A stretch of DNA of 37,985 bases from the NCBI GenBank assembly GCA_026417375.1, contig JAOADJ010000027.1:1-37985 (forward strand), read 5' to 3'. This document shows, piece after piece, positions 1 to 6,413 of this stretch. Numbering within the stretch: position 1 is the stretch's first letter; every line of letters begins with the position of its first letter. The notes beneath the pieces are model-generated. The model searched no databases. It saw only the letters and a program-made list of their open reading frames with translations, and was not told the origin of the DNA. This DNA is from Melioribacteraceae bacterium. GTDB lineage: Bacteria; Bacteroidota; Ignavibacteria; Ignavibacteriales; Melioribacteraceae. The translations under genes were made by a program, and so were the position numbers.

Positions 1-944
1 TTGAACAATCAGTTGGTAAAGATTCAACAACCGGGCATTGGGAACTTGGTGGAATTATTACTACTAAAGAATTTCCTGTTTTTCCAAATGGATTTCCCAA
101 AGAAATAATTGATAAATTTATTCATGAAACTGGTGTTAAAGGAATTCTTGGAAACTATGCTGCATCAGGAACGCAAATAATTGATGATTTAGGTGAAGAA
201 CATGTTAAAACCGGTTTTCCGATAGTTTATACTTCAGCTGATTCTGTTTTTCAAATTGCTGCTCACGAAGAAATCATTCCATTAAATAAACTTTATGAAA
301 TTTGTAAAATTACCCGCGAAAAAGTAATGATTAATGAAAATGAAGTTGGAAGAATTATTGCTCGTCCATTCATTACAATTGATGGTAAATTTACAAGAAC
401 AACTAATAGAAAAGATTTTTCTGTAAATCCACCCAAATGGACTATTTTAAATTATTTGCAAGATTCAAACATAGAAACAGTTGCTGTCGGAAAGGTAAAT
501 GATCTTTTTAATTATTACGGAATTAAACATCAATTCAAAACAAAAAGTAATAATGAAGGTATTGAAAAAATTATTTACGCAAATAAAAATTTTAATAACA
601 GTTTAATATTTGCAAACTTAGTTGATTTTGATGTTTATTATGGTCATAGAAACGATCCTGAAGGATTTTATAAAGCATTACAGGAATTTGATAAACAACT
701 TCCAAATATCATTGATTCACTTGATGACAACGATTTTCTCATCTTAACTGCCGATCATGGAAATGATCCAACAGATATAAGTACAGATCATACAAGAGAA
801 TATGTTCCTCTACTATTTTTTAATAAAAACAGAAAAGGTAAAAATTTAGGAATAAGAAATACTTTTGCAGATGTTGCTCAAACTGTTGCTGAATTTTTTA
901 AAGTTAATAACGACTTAAATGGAATAAGTTTTTTAAATGAATAA
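1..944 (+). CDS. deoB: Phosphopentomutase, C-terminal part (5' end outside window)
   Basis: Interconverts (deoxy)ribose 1-phosphate and 5-phosphate in nucleoside catabolism, in the cytoplasm. The frame is open from base 3, with no start in the window, so about 313 C-terminal residues of a roughly 390-residue protein are visible. Family hallmarks are the GKDSTTGHWE segment at the very start (catalytic Thr region), GRIIARPF, the FTRT.NRKDFS..PP stretch, and the metal-binding TADHGNDP...TDHTREYVP near the end. The first internal Met (327) is not the true start, because the family-conserved sequence continues upstream of it. The stop overlaps the next small ORF by 8 nt, so it heads or joins the operon that continues to the sigma factor gene. 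Adjacent microcompartment vertex genes suggest a link to sugar-phosphate metabolism. Identification is firm; the operon role is inferred. Confidence 0.95.
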   Translation, partial: EQSVGKDSTTGHWELGGIITTKEFPVFPNGFPKEIIDKFIHETGVKGILGNYAASGTQIIDDLGEEHVKTGFPIVYTSADSVFQIAAHEEIIPLNKLYEICKITREKVMINENEVGRIIARPFITIDGKFTRTTNRKDFSVNPPKWTILNYLQDSNIETVAVGKVNDLFNYYGIKHQFKTKSNNEGIEKIIYANKNFNNSLIFANLVDFDVYYGHRNDPEGFYKALQEFDKQLPNIIDSLDDNDFLILTADHGNDPTDISTDHTREYVPLLFFNKNRKGKNLGIRNTFADVAQTVAEFFKVNNDLNGISFLNE

Positions 945-1095
945 AAAAAATGAAAATAAAATTTTTATAGATAAACAAACACTTTTTAACAGAATTAAAA
1001 ATGTTCAAAAATTGCCGGATGAAGTTGTATCAAAGTTTTTAGAAACTAAAGGCAAATTAAAAAAAGACAAATCAAAACATCCAACAAATGAATAA
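937..1095 (+). CDS. Small ORF, possible antitoxin partner of the PIN gene
   Basis: A 52-codon ORF starting ATG AAT AAA, overlapping the deoB stop by 8 nt and overlapping the next gene by 8 nt. Both junctions share the string ATGAATAA, where the new start and the old stop interlock. The product is highly charged, with many Lys and a basic C-terminal tail. A central stretch around residues 18-36 has the form LFNRIKNVQKLPDEV..KFL, reminiscent of the short helical LP-containing modules of some VapB-type/DUF2281 antitoxins. That resemblance is weak and was judged by eye. Its size, position directly upstream of a PIN-domain gene and translational coupling are the usual arrangement of a type II antitoxin. 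It could instead be a non-toxin accessory protein. Confidence 0.6.
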   Translation: MNKKNENKIFIDKQTLFNRIKNVQKLPDEVVSKFLETKGKLKKDKSKHPTNE

Positions 1096-1480
1096 AAAGG
1101 TTGAATTTCTAATTGAAACAGATATAATTTTATTACATCTTCTTCAAGATGATATTTCATATTTATCTGAATTAGAAATTGCAATGATAAATGGAGATTG
1201 TTTTACTTCAGTAATAAATGCAACTGAAATTTATTTTAATAATTACAATGAAGAAGAAAAAAAATCTGTTGATGCTGTTTTAAATTCATTAAAAGTTTTA
1301 GGAATTCATTCAAGATATAGTTTGAACATTTCAGAATTTTTTAATAAAGTTGCGACGCCTCGTGATGCAATTATTTGTTCACTGGCAAAATTTAATAAAT
1401 TACCAATTTTGACTTATGAATTTGATAGATATAAAAATTCTGGAATTAAAATAATTTCTCCATTAGAATTAAGAGGTTGA
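1088..1480 (+). CDS. PIN-domain protein, VapC-like putative RNase toxin
   Basis: A 130-residue protein, the usual VapC length. The pattern of acidic residues fits a PIN nuclease fold: Asp12 in the first strand (LIETDIILLHLL), Glu47 in TSVINATEIYFN, Asp93 in PRDAIICSLAKFNKLPILTYEFDRY, and a last acidic position near Asp113. The segment around Asp93, an alpha helix followed by LP-ILTY and a closing IISPLE strand, is typical of the family. PIN toxins are Mg-dependent RNases that inhibit translation when freed from their antitoxin. The start overlaps the 52-codon ORF, and the stop is one base before the TTG of the first vertex gene, so it is embedded in a housekeeping operon. Toxin activity has not been demonstrated; a domesticated RNase is possible. 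Confidence 0.75.
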   Translation: MNKKVEFLIETDIILLHLLQDDISYLSELEIAMINGDCFTSVINATEIYFNNYNEEEKKSVDAVLNSLKVLGIHSRYSLNISEFFNKVATPRDAIICSLAKFNKLPILTYEFDRYKNSGIKIISPLELRG

Positions 1481-1481
1481 T

Positions 1482-1757
1482 TTGATACTTGGAAGAGTTA
1501 TTGGTACAGTTTGGTCAACAAGAAAAGATGAAGCACTTGTTGGTTCAAAATTTTTAATAGTTCGTCAATTAGATTTAGAATACAAACCAAAGGAATCTAC
1601 TGTTATTGCAGTTGATAGTGTGGGCGCTGGTGTAGGAGAAGTTGTGTTAGTTGCTCAAGGTAGTTCTGCTCGTCAAACAACAATCACAAAAAACAAACCT
1701 GTTGATGCTGTTATTATGGCTATTGTTGATAAACTAGATATTTCAATTAAAGATTAA
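1482..1757 (+). CDS. Bacterial microcompartment vertex protein, EutN/CcmL family (copy 1)
   Basis: A 91-residue BMC-P protein; pentamers of this family cap the vertices of microcompartment shells. It begins with LGRVIGTVWSTRK and carries the family core D.VGAG.GE followed by VLVAQGSSAR, then the PVDAVIMAIVD strand. The start is TTG at 1482, preceded by AGAGG at 1472-1476; no in-frame ATG exists before the conserved first strand. It starts one base after the PIN stop and is followed by a second copy two bases after its own stop. No hexameric BMC-H shell gene is in the window, so the shell, if there is one, is encoded elsewhere or upstream. Confidence 0.9.
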   Translation: MILGRVIGTVWSTRKDEALVGSKFLIVRQLDLEYKPKESTVIAVDSVGAGVGEVVLVAQGSSARQTTITKNKPVDAVIMAIVDKLDISIKD

Positions 1758-1759
1758 TT

Positions 1760-2032
1760 ATGCATCTGGCTAAAGTCATTGGTACAATTTGGGCAACAAG
1801 AAAATATGAATCAATTACTGGTTACAAAATGCAGTTTATTCAACCAATTGATTCATCATTAAAAAAACGTGGTGAACCAATTATTGCGTTAGATACAGTT
1901 GGTGCCGGACCAGGAGAAATTATTATTTATGTAACTGCCAGCGAAGCGGTTATTCCTCTTGATGTTGATATGGCCCCTGTTGATGCATCAATTGTTGGTA
2001 TAATTGATTCTATTAATTCCCCGCAACTATAG
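1760..2032 (+). CDS. Bacterial microcompartment vertex protein, EutN/CcmL family (copy 2)
   Basis: A 90-residue paralogue of the preceding gene: [16 protein letters not shown] start, [10 protein letters not shown] core and [11 protein letters not shown] ending. The loop after the core differs: copy 1 has GSSAR and this copy has ASEAV, so the two are diverged rather than a fresh duplication and may form distinct or mixed pentamers. The ATG lies two bases after the previous stop without a clear Shine-Dalgarno sequence, implying translational coupling. Its stop TAG overlaps the AGGAGG ribosome site of the sigma factor gene. Family membership is clear; the compartment type is unknown. Confidence 0.9.
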   Translation: MHLAKVIGTIWATRKYESITGYKMQFIQPIDSSLKKRGEPIIALDTVGAGPGEIIIYVTASEAVIPLDVDMAPVDASIVGIIDSINSPQL

Positions 2033-2040
2033 GAGGTTCA

Positions 2041-2895
2041 ATGAAAATAGTAAAACAATTTACTAATCGTGAAAGCCAATCATTAGATAAATATTTACAG
2101 GAAATAGGAAAAGTTGATCTTCTTACACCAGAAGAAGAAATTGAACTTGCTATTAGAATTAAACAAAATGACTCTCTTGCTCTTGAAAAACTTGTAAAAG
2201 CAAATTTAAGATTTGTTGTTTCGGTTGCTAAACAATATCAGAATCAAGGACTGTCACTCGGAGATTTAATAAACGAAGGAAATTTAGGTTTAATAAAAGC
2301 TGCAAAAAGATTTGATGAAACCCGTGGGTTTAAATTTATCTCTTATGCTGTTTGGTGGATTCGTCAATCAATTTTACAAGCGTTGGCAGAACAATCAAGA
2401 ATTGTAAGATTGCCTTTGAATAAAGTTGGTGATTTAAATAAAATTGTAAAAGCATATAGTTCTTTAGAACAAGAGTTTGAACGTGAACCTAATGCAGAAG
2501 AAATTGCTCAGGAATTAAATATGGATATAAGCGATATTTCTGATACCTTAAAAGTTTCAGGTAAAGCTGTATCAATGGATGCTCCAATTTCACAAGGAGA
2601 AGAGAATAGATTACTTGATGTGCTTGAATCAAATGAACAACCATCACCCGATTCAAATTTAATTACAGAATCATTAAAGAAAGAAATTCAAAGAGCATTA
2701 TCTACTTTATCTGATAGAGAAGCAGAAGTAATTCAACTTTATTTTGGTCTAAATCGTGATAGTGCATTAACACTTGAAGAAATAGGAGAAAAATTTAATT
2801 TAACAAGAGAAAGAGTTAGACAAATAAAAGAAAAAGCTATAAGAAGATTAAGACATGCTTCTCGTAGCAGACACTTGCGTGCTTATTTAGGTTAA
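2041..2895 (+). CDS. rpoD: RNA polymerase primary sigma factor, sigma-70 family, short form
   Basis: A 284-residue sigma factor lacking region 1.1, the size and layout of the Bacteroidota-type primary sigma. Region 1.2 is [22 protein letters not shown]. Region 2 contains [20 protein letters not shown] and, near residues 95-115, the core-binding and -10-reading helix [16 protein letters not shown]. Region 3 follows, and region 4 holds the helix-turn-helix [20 protein letters not shown] at about 243-262. It ends in [10 protein letters not shown] perfect AGGAGG sits at 2031-2036, one of the strongest ribosome sites in the window, so it can be translated well independently of the vertex genes upstream. 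Placing a housekeeping sigma factor in a tight operon with vertex proteins and a PIN module is unusual. Confidence 0.95.
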   Translation: MKIVKQFTNRESQSLDKYLQEIGKVDLLTPEEEIELAIRIKQNDSLALEKLVKANLRFVVSVAKQYQNQGLSLGDLINEGNLGLIKAAKRFDETRGFKFISYAVWWIRQSILQALAEQSRIVRLPLNKVGDLNKIVKAYSSLEQEFEREPNAEEIAQELNMDISDISDTLKVSGKAVSMDAPISQGEENRLLDVLESNEQPSPDSNLITESLKKEIQRALSTLSDREAEVIQLYFGLNRDSALTLEEIGEKFNLTRERVRQIKEKAIRRLRHASRSRHLRAYLG

Positions 2896-2897
2896 TA

Positions 2898-3590
2898 ATG
2901 ATGTTTAAATTCATTAAGAACTTTTTTTATTATCTACTTTTGTTTTTATTTCTGATTGCGTGTACTCCATCAACAAGTGCACAACGTTACGGAAATAAAA
3001 AACAAAGCAAGCCAAACAACCCACCTACAAAAACAACAAAAGCAAATTCAAAAAATCAAAAACAAAGCAACACCACTATTAACTCTGAAATTCCAGATTC
3101 ACTTCAAGAGTTTGATGAAGCACCACCAAAAGAAAGCTCTATCGATAGAAAAGAATTTATTGCTAATTATAAAAATTATATTAATCCCGATGTTCCACTT
3201 GGTTTCAGAGAAGAGATTTTGTTACAAGTAATTAAATTTTTAGATACACCTTACAAATATGGTGGAAATACAGAAGAAGGAATTGATTGCTCTGGATTTA
3301 CAAGACAAATATTTTTAAATGCATTTAATTTAGAACTTCCAAGAAGCGCAAGAGAACAATTTAAAGTTGGAGAACCAATTGAAAAAGAAGAATTATCATT
3401 TGGGGATCTAGTTTTTTTTAACACACAAAGAAGATCTAATCCCGGGCATGTTGGTATTTACATTGGCGATAATCAATTTATTCATGCGAGCAGAACATTA
3501 GGTGTAACAATTTCTTTTTTAGAAGAAACATATTACAAAAAACGATATGTTGGAGCTCGAAGAGTTGAAAACGATTCTGAATTACATTAA
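2898..3590 (+). CDS. NlpC/P60 family peptidoglycan hydrolase, lipoprotein
   Basis: A 230-residue secreted cell-wall endopeptidase. The N-terminus has a hydrophobic signal and a lipobox LIAC, so it should be lipidated. A low-complexity Lys/Asn/Gln/Thr/Ser linker follows to about residue 60. The catalytic domain covers about 110-225, with nucleophile Cys131 in DCSGF, His184 in GHVGIYIGD and His196 in IHASR, the complete Cys-His-His triad. Such enzymes cleave D-gamma-glutamyl-diaminopimelate bonds in stem peptides. Two adjacent ATGs (2898, 2901) begin right after the sigma factor stop, so it is probably cotranscribed. There is no evidence for substrate specificity beyond the family. Confidence 0.93.
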   Translation: MMFKFIKNFFYYLLLFLFLIACTPSTSAQRYGNKKQSKPNNPPTKTTKANSKNQKQSNTTINSEIPDSLQEFDEAPPKESSIDRKEFIANYKNYINPDVPLGFREEILLQVIKFLDTPYKYGGNTEEGIDCSGFTRQIFLNAFNLELPRSAREQFKVGEPIEKEELSFGDLVFFNTQRRSNPGHVGIYIGDNQFIHASRTLGVTISFLEETYYKKRYVGARRVENDSELH

Positions 3591-3591
3591 T

Positions 3592-3621
3592 AAATATTTT
3601 TCAAGAACAATAAAAATATTT
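3592..3621 (+). repeat. AT-only inverted repeat before fumC
   Basis: A perfect 10-bp inverted repeat, AAATATTTTT (3592-3601) with AAAAATATTT (3612-3621) and a 10-nt loop, lies between the NlpC stop and the fumC ribosome site. It has no following T run, and an AT-only stem is thermally weak. It may be a processing or regulatory hairpin, or chance in AT-rich DNA. Confidence 0.35.
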
Positions 3622-3634
3622 GAGGAGGAGCAAA

Positions 3635-5026
3635 ATGGATTATAGAATTGAAACAGATAGTATGGGAGAAATTCAGGTTCCAAATGACAAATATTATGGA
3701 GCTCAGACAGCAAGATCTTTAATGAATTTTAAAATTGGTGGTGAAAGATTTCCATCGGAATTGATACGCGCATTAGCAATAGTAAAAAAAGCAGCTGCAA
3801 TTACAAATAACGAACTTGGAATTTTACCAAAAGAAAAACTCGATTTAATAATTCAGGCTGCCGATGAAGTAATTGAAGGAAAATTAAATGACCATTTTCC
3901 ACTTGTAGTTTGGCAAACTGGTAGTGGCACTCAAACAAATATGAATGTTAATGAAGTTATATCTAACCGTGCAATTGAAATTGCTGGTGGTGTACTTGGA
4001 AGTAAAAAACCAATTCATCCGAATGATGATGTTAATAAAGCTCAATCAACAAACGATGCCTTCCCAACTGCTATTCATATTGCTGCAGTTGAAGAAATTC
4101 ACAGAAGACTAATCCCTATGGTAACTAAATTGCGTGATGCTCTTAATGCAAAAGCAATTGAGTTTAAAGACATAATCAAAATTGGCAGAACTCACTTAAT
4201 GGATGCAACACCTTTAACATTAGGACAAGAATTTTCTGGTTATGCTCAACAACTTACAAATGGTTTAGCAAGAATTAATGACTCACTTAAAAGATTATAT
4301 GAAATTCCACTTGGTGGAACTGCAGTTGGAACAGGTTTAAATACTCATCCCGATTATGCAGTAAAAGTTGCTGAAAAAATATCTGAGTTAACAGGTAAGA
4401 ATTTTATTACTGCACCGAATAAATTTGAAGCAATGGCTGGTAAAGATGCATTAGTAGAAATGAGTGGTGTATTAAAAACATTAGCAGCATCATTAATGAA
4501 AATTGCAAATGACATTCGTTGGTTAGGAAGTGGACCAAGATGTGGCATTGGAGAAATTTCTTTACCTGAAAATGAACCGGGTAGTTCAATTATGCCGGGC
4601 AAAGTAAATCCAACTCAATCTGAAGCAATGACAATGGTTTGTGCTCAGGTTTTTGGTAATGATGTAACAATTAATTTTGCCGGTGCAAGTGGTAATTTTG
4701 AATTAAATGTTTTTATGCCGGTTATTGCATTTAATATTTTGCAATCAATTAAATTATTAGCAGATGCTTGCGAAAGTTTTGCTGAACATGCTGTTGAAGG
4801 AATTGTTGCAAATGAAATTAATATTAAAAAACACCTCGAAAATTCTTTAATGCTTGTTACTTCATTAAATCCGGTTATTGGCTATGACAATGCTGCTAAA
4901 GTTGCTAAGAAAGCTCATAAAGAAAATAAAACATTAAAAGAAGCTGCTTTAGAATTAGGACTTCTGACTTCAGAAAAATTTGATGAAGTAGTTCGCCCGG
5001 AAAAAATGATTGGTCCCAAAGGATAA
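3635..5026 (+). CDS. fumC: Fumarate hydratase, class II
   Basis: Reversible hydration of fumarate to L-malate in the citric acid cycle; an iron-independent homotetramer. The start chosen is the ATG at 3635, preceded by GAGGAGG at 3622-3628, giving 463 residues starting [17 protein letters not shown] longer reading from TTG 3620 would run through the ribosome site and is rejected. Visible motifs are [15 protein letters not shown] (substrate site), [17 protein letters not shown] with the active-site His, and the superfamily signature [11 protein letters not shown] at about residues 315-325, with the catalytic Ser in its loop. The length matches class II fumarases. It is likely its own transcription unit, bounded by hairpins on both sides. 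Confidence 0.97.
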   Translation: MDYRIETDSMGEIQVPNDKYYGAQTARSLMNFKIGGERFPSELIRALAIVKKAAAITNNELGILPKEKLDLIIQAADEVIEGKLNDHFPLVVWQTGSGTQTNMNVNEVISNRAIEIAGGVLGSKKPIHPNDDVNKAQSTNDAFPTAIHIAAVEEIHRRLIPMVTKLRDALNAKAIEFKDIIKIGRTHLMDATPLTLGQEFSGYAQQLTNGLARINDSLKRLYEIPLGGTAVGTGLNTHPDYAVKVAEKISELTGKNFITAPNKFEAMAGKDALVEMSGVLKTLAASLMKIANDIRWLGSGPRCGIGEISLPENEPGSSIMPGKVNPTQSEAMTMVCAQVFGNDVTINFAGASGNFELNVFMPVIAFNILQSIKLLADACESFAEHAVEGIVANEINIKKHLENSLMLVTSLNPVIGYDNAAKVAKKAHKENKTLKEAALELGLLTSEKFDEVVRPEKMIGPKG

Positions 5027-5043
5027 CATAATATTAATTTTTA

Positions 5044-5069
5044 TGTCACCCTTTTCAAAAAGGGTGACA
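5044..5069 (+). terminator. Hairpin after fumC, possible terminator
   Basis: A perfect 11-bp stem TGTCACCCTTT / AAAGGGTGACA with a 4-nt loop, 18 nt after the fumC stop and 11 nt before the next start. The stem is strong but only a short AATTT follows, so it is either a leaky terminator or an mRNA-stabilising 3' hairpin. Confidence 0.55.
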
Positions 5070-5079
5070 ATTTACAGCT

Positions 5080-5370
5080 ATGATTGACTTAAAGAAATTA
5101 ATTTTAATTTTCTTAATAATAAGTTGTACATCTTTAACTGAAAATTCTTCATTAACAAAAGGAACGGTTAAATATATTTCTTTGGAAGGGGGATTTTATG
5201 GAATCATTTCAGAAAACAATGAAAAGTTTGATCCAATAAATTTACCAAATGAATTTAAGAAAGATGGTTTAAAATTTTTGTTTTCATATAAGGAAAGAAA
5301 TGATTTAACAAGTATTCACATGTGGGGAAAAATTATTGAAATTATAGAAATAAAAATGGATATAAAATGA
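5080..5370 (+). CDS. Small putative lipoprotein, unknown function
   Basis: A 96-residue protein with a short hydrophobic N-terminus and a lipobox ending at Cys16 (IFLIISC), so it is probably exported and lipid-anchored. The mature part is small, with beta-type alternation (GTVKYISLEGGFYGIISE...) that could form an OB-like or small barrel fold; this is a guess. Not recognised. The stop overlaps the next ATG by 4 nt (ATGA), so it is translationally coupled to the membrane protein downstream. No clear ribosome site precedes it. Confidence 0.65.
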   Translation: MIDLKKLILIFLIISCTSLTENSSLTKGTVKYISLEGGFYGIISENNEKFDPINLPNEFKKDGLKFLFSYKERNDLTSIHMWGKIIEIIEIKMDIK

Positions 5371-6017
5371 ATTTTGATGGAATAATTTCACTTTTAATTG
5401 CGTGTATTGAATTAGTTTACATTATTAATGCTTTTATTTTTGGTAAAAAAAATTCTATTAACAAATTTACAATTGCAATTTTAGTTTTACTTTTTGGTTA
5501 TCAGTTTTTTGAATTTCTGATTTGTTTTGTCGGTTTGCAAAATCAAATTATAATTTACCTTGCAATGGTTGATATAACATTATTACCACCCCTTGGTTTA
5601 TACTCTTCTTTACTCTTCGCCGGAAAATTAAAAAATTATCATAAACTTATTTTTATCCCGGCATTTTTCTTTATTATTCTTTATGGTTTTTTAATTGGAG
5701 AATTAGCCGTTACTAAATGTACTGTTCTTTATGCTTCATATCATTATCCACTCGGCAATCTTTATGCAACATTTTATTATTTACCAATTATTGGTTCTAT
5801 GATTATATTAAACAAAAAATGGGGATTTGAATCTGACCCTAAAAAGAAAATGCTGACTAGAACATATTTCTTTGGCTTTGCATTTACATTTATACCCTCG
5901 ATGATTTTTGCATTATTCTTTCCAACATTTGTTCAGGCTGTAGAAAGTTTACTTTGCAAAATGGCATTCGTTTTAGCAACTTTTCTTTTCATCTTCATAA
6001 TTAAAAATAAAGAGTAA
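5367..6017 (+). CDS. Integral membrane protein with about seven helices, unknown
   Basis: A 216-residue polytopic membrane protein. Hydrophobic stretches sit near residues 5-25, 32-52, 58-85, 93-116, 125-150, 163-185 and 190-213, consistent with seven transmembrane helices and a short basic tail (FIIKNKE). Helix count and spacing resemble the seven-helix input domains found at the N-terminus of some histidine kinases and cyclases, but no output domain is attached. I do not recognise a family. It overlaps the lipoprotein gene by 4 nt, and the next gene starts one base after its stop, so the three genes likely act together. Confidence 0.7.
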   Translation: MNFDGIISLLIACIELVYIINAFIFGKKNSINKFTIAILVLLFGYQFFEFLICFVGLQNQIIIYLAMVDITLLPPLGLYSSLLFAGKLKNYHKLIFIPAFFFIILYGFLIGELAVTKCTVLYASYHYPLGNLYATFYYLPIIGSMIILNKKWGFESDPKKKMLTRTYFFGFAFTFIPSMIFALFFPTFVQAVESLLCKMAFVLATFLFIFIIKNKE

Positions 6018-6018
6018 A

Positions 6019-6348
6019 ATGACAGAAACTATTTTGAATATTTATATTGTAATTGAAAATGGATTCATTACTTCATTTAAGGCAAAAGATTATCAAATAG
6101 ATGGTGATGATAATTCTAAAATTACTTTCTTAAAAGAAAATGCCAGACAAGATTTTCACATAGCTAAAAGTTTTTTATCACCACAAAATAAAAAGGGAGA
6201 GTTTCTTTCATATAAAAAATTTTCAAAACTTGAAAAACAAGGTTTACAATTTCAATTATTTGAAGAAATTTTCGAATTCTTCAATGTTCCTCAAAATCCA
6301 CTTGTTTGTATAACTCCTGTTGTTGATGGAGAAGTTTATTCCGGTTAA
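6019..6348 (+). CDS. Small soluble protein, unknown function
   Basis: A 109-residue protein without signal peptide or membrane segment, starting one base after the membrane protein gene. The first half alternates polar and hydrophobic residues (ILNIYIVIENGFITSFKAKDYQI); the middle is Lys/Phe-rich and the end contains FFNVPQNPLVCITPVVDGEV. No motif or family is recognised. As the last gene of a three-gene coupled cluster it is likely a cytosolic partner of the membrane protein. Confidence 0.65.
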   Translation: MTETILNIYIVIENGFITSFKAKDYQIDGDDNSKITFLKENARQDFHIAKSFLSPQNKKGEFLSYKKFSKLEKQGLQFQLFEEIFEFFNVPQNPLVCITPVVDGEVYSG

Positions 6349-6356
6349 AAAAAAAT

Positions 6357-6388
6357 CTTGCATATTTTTAGTTTCGAACTTATCTTGA
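6357..6388 (+). promoter_or_regulatory. Candidate promoter for the acyl-CoA synthetase gene
   Basis: CTTG at 6357-6360, a 20-nt spacer, then TATCTTGA at 6381-6388. This resembles the Bacteroidota-type -33 TTTG / -7 TAnnTTTG promoter with the same 20-nt spacing as the lysW and nuoA candidates. Match is 3/4 and 6/8, so it is tentative. It lies about 26 nt before the start codon. Confidence 0.4.
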
Positions 6389-6413
6389 AATCCAACTTTA
6401 AAAGGAGAGTTTC

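Noticed and set aside
327-944. Short phosphopentomutase-like ORF starting at Met 327
   Set aside because: The frame is open and family-conserved back to base 3, so this is the end of a full gene cut by the window edge and not a truncated gene.
2956-3231. Alternative-frame ORF in the NlpC lipoprotein linker
   Set aside because: Produced by the low-complexity Lys/Gln/Thr linker; the NlpC frame has a signal peptide and a complete catalytic domain.
3620-3634. Longer fumarase start at TTG 3620
   Set aside because: It runs through the GAGGAGG ribosome site; ATG 3635 gives the family's normal N-terminus.
4354-4602. Minus-strand frame opposite the fumarase active-site region
   Set aside because: A shadow of the [11 protein letters not shown] region; no independent coding signal.
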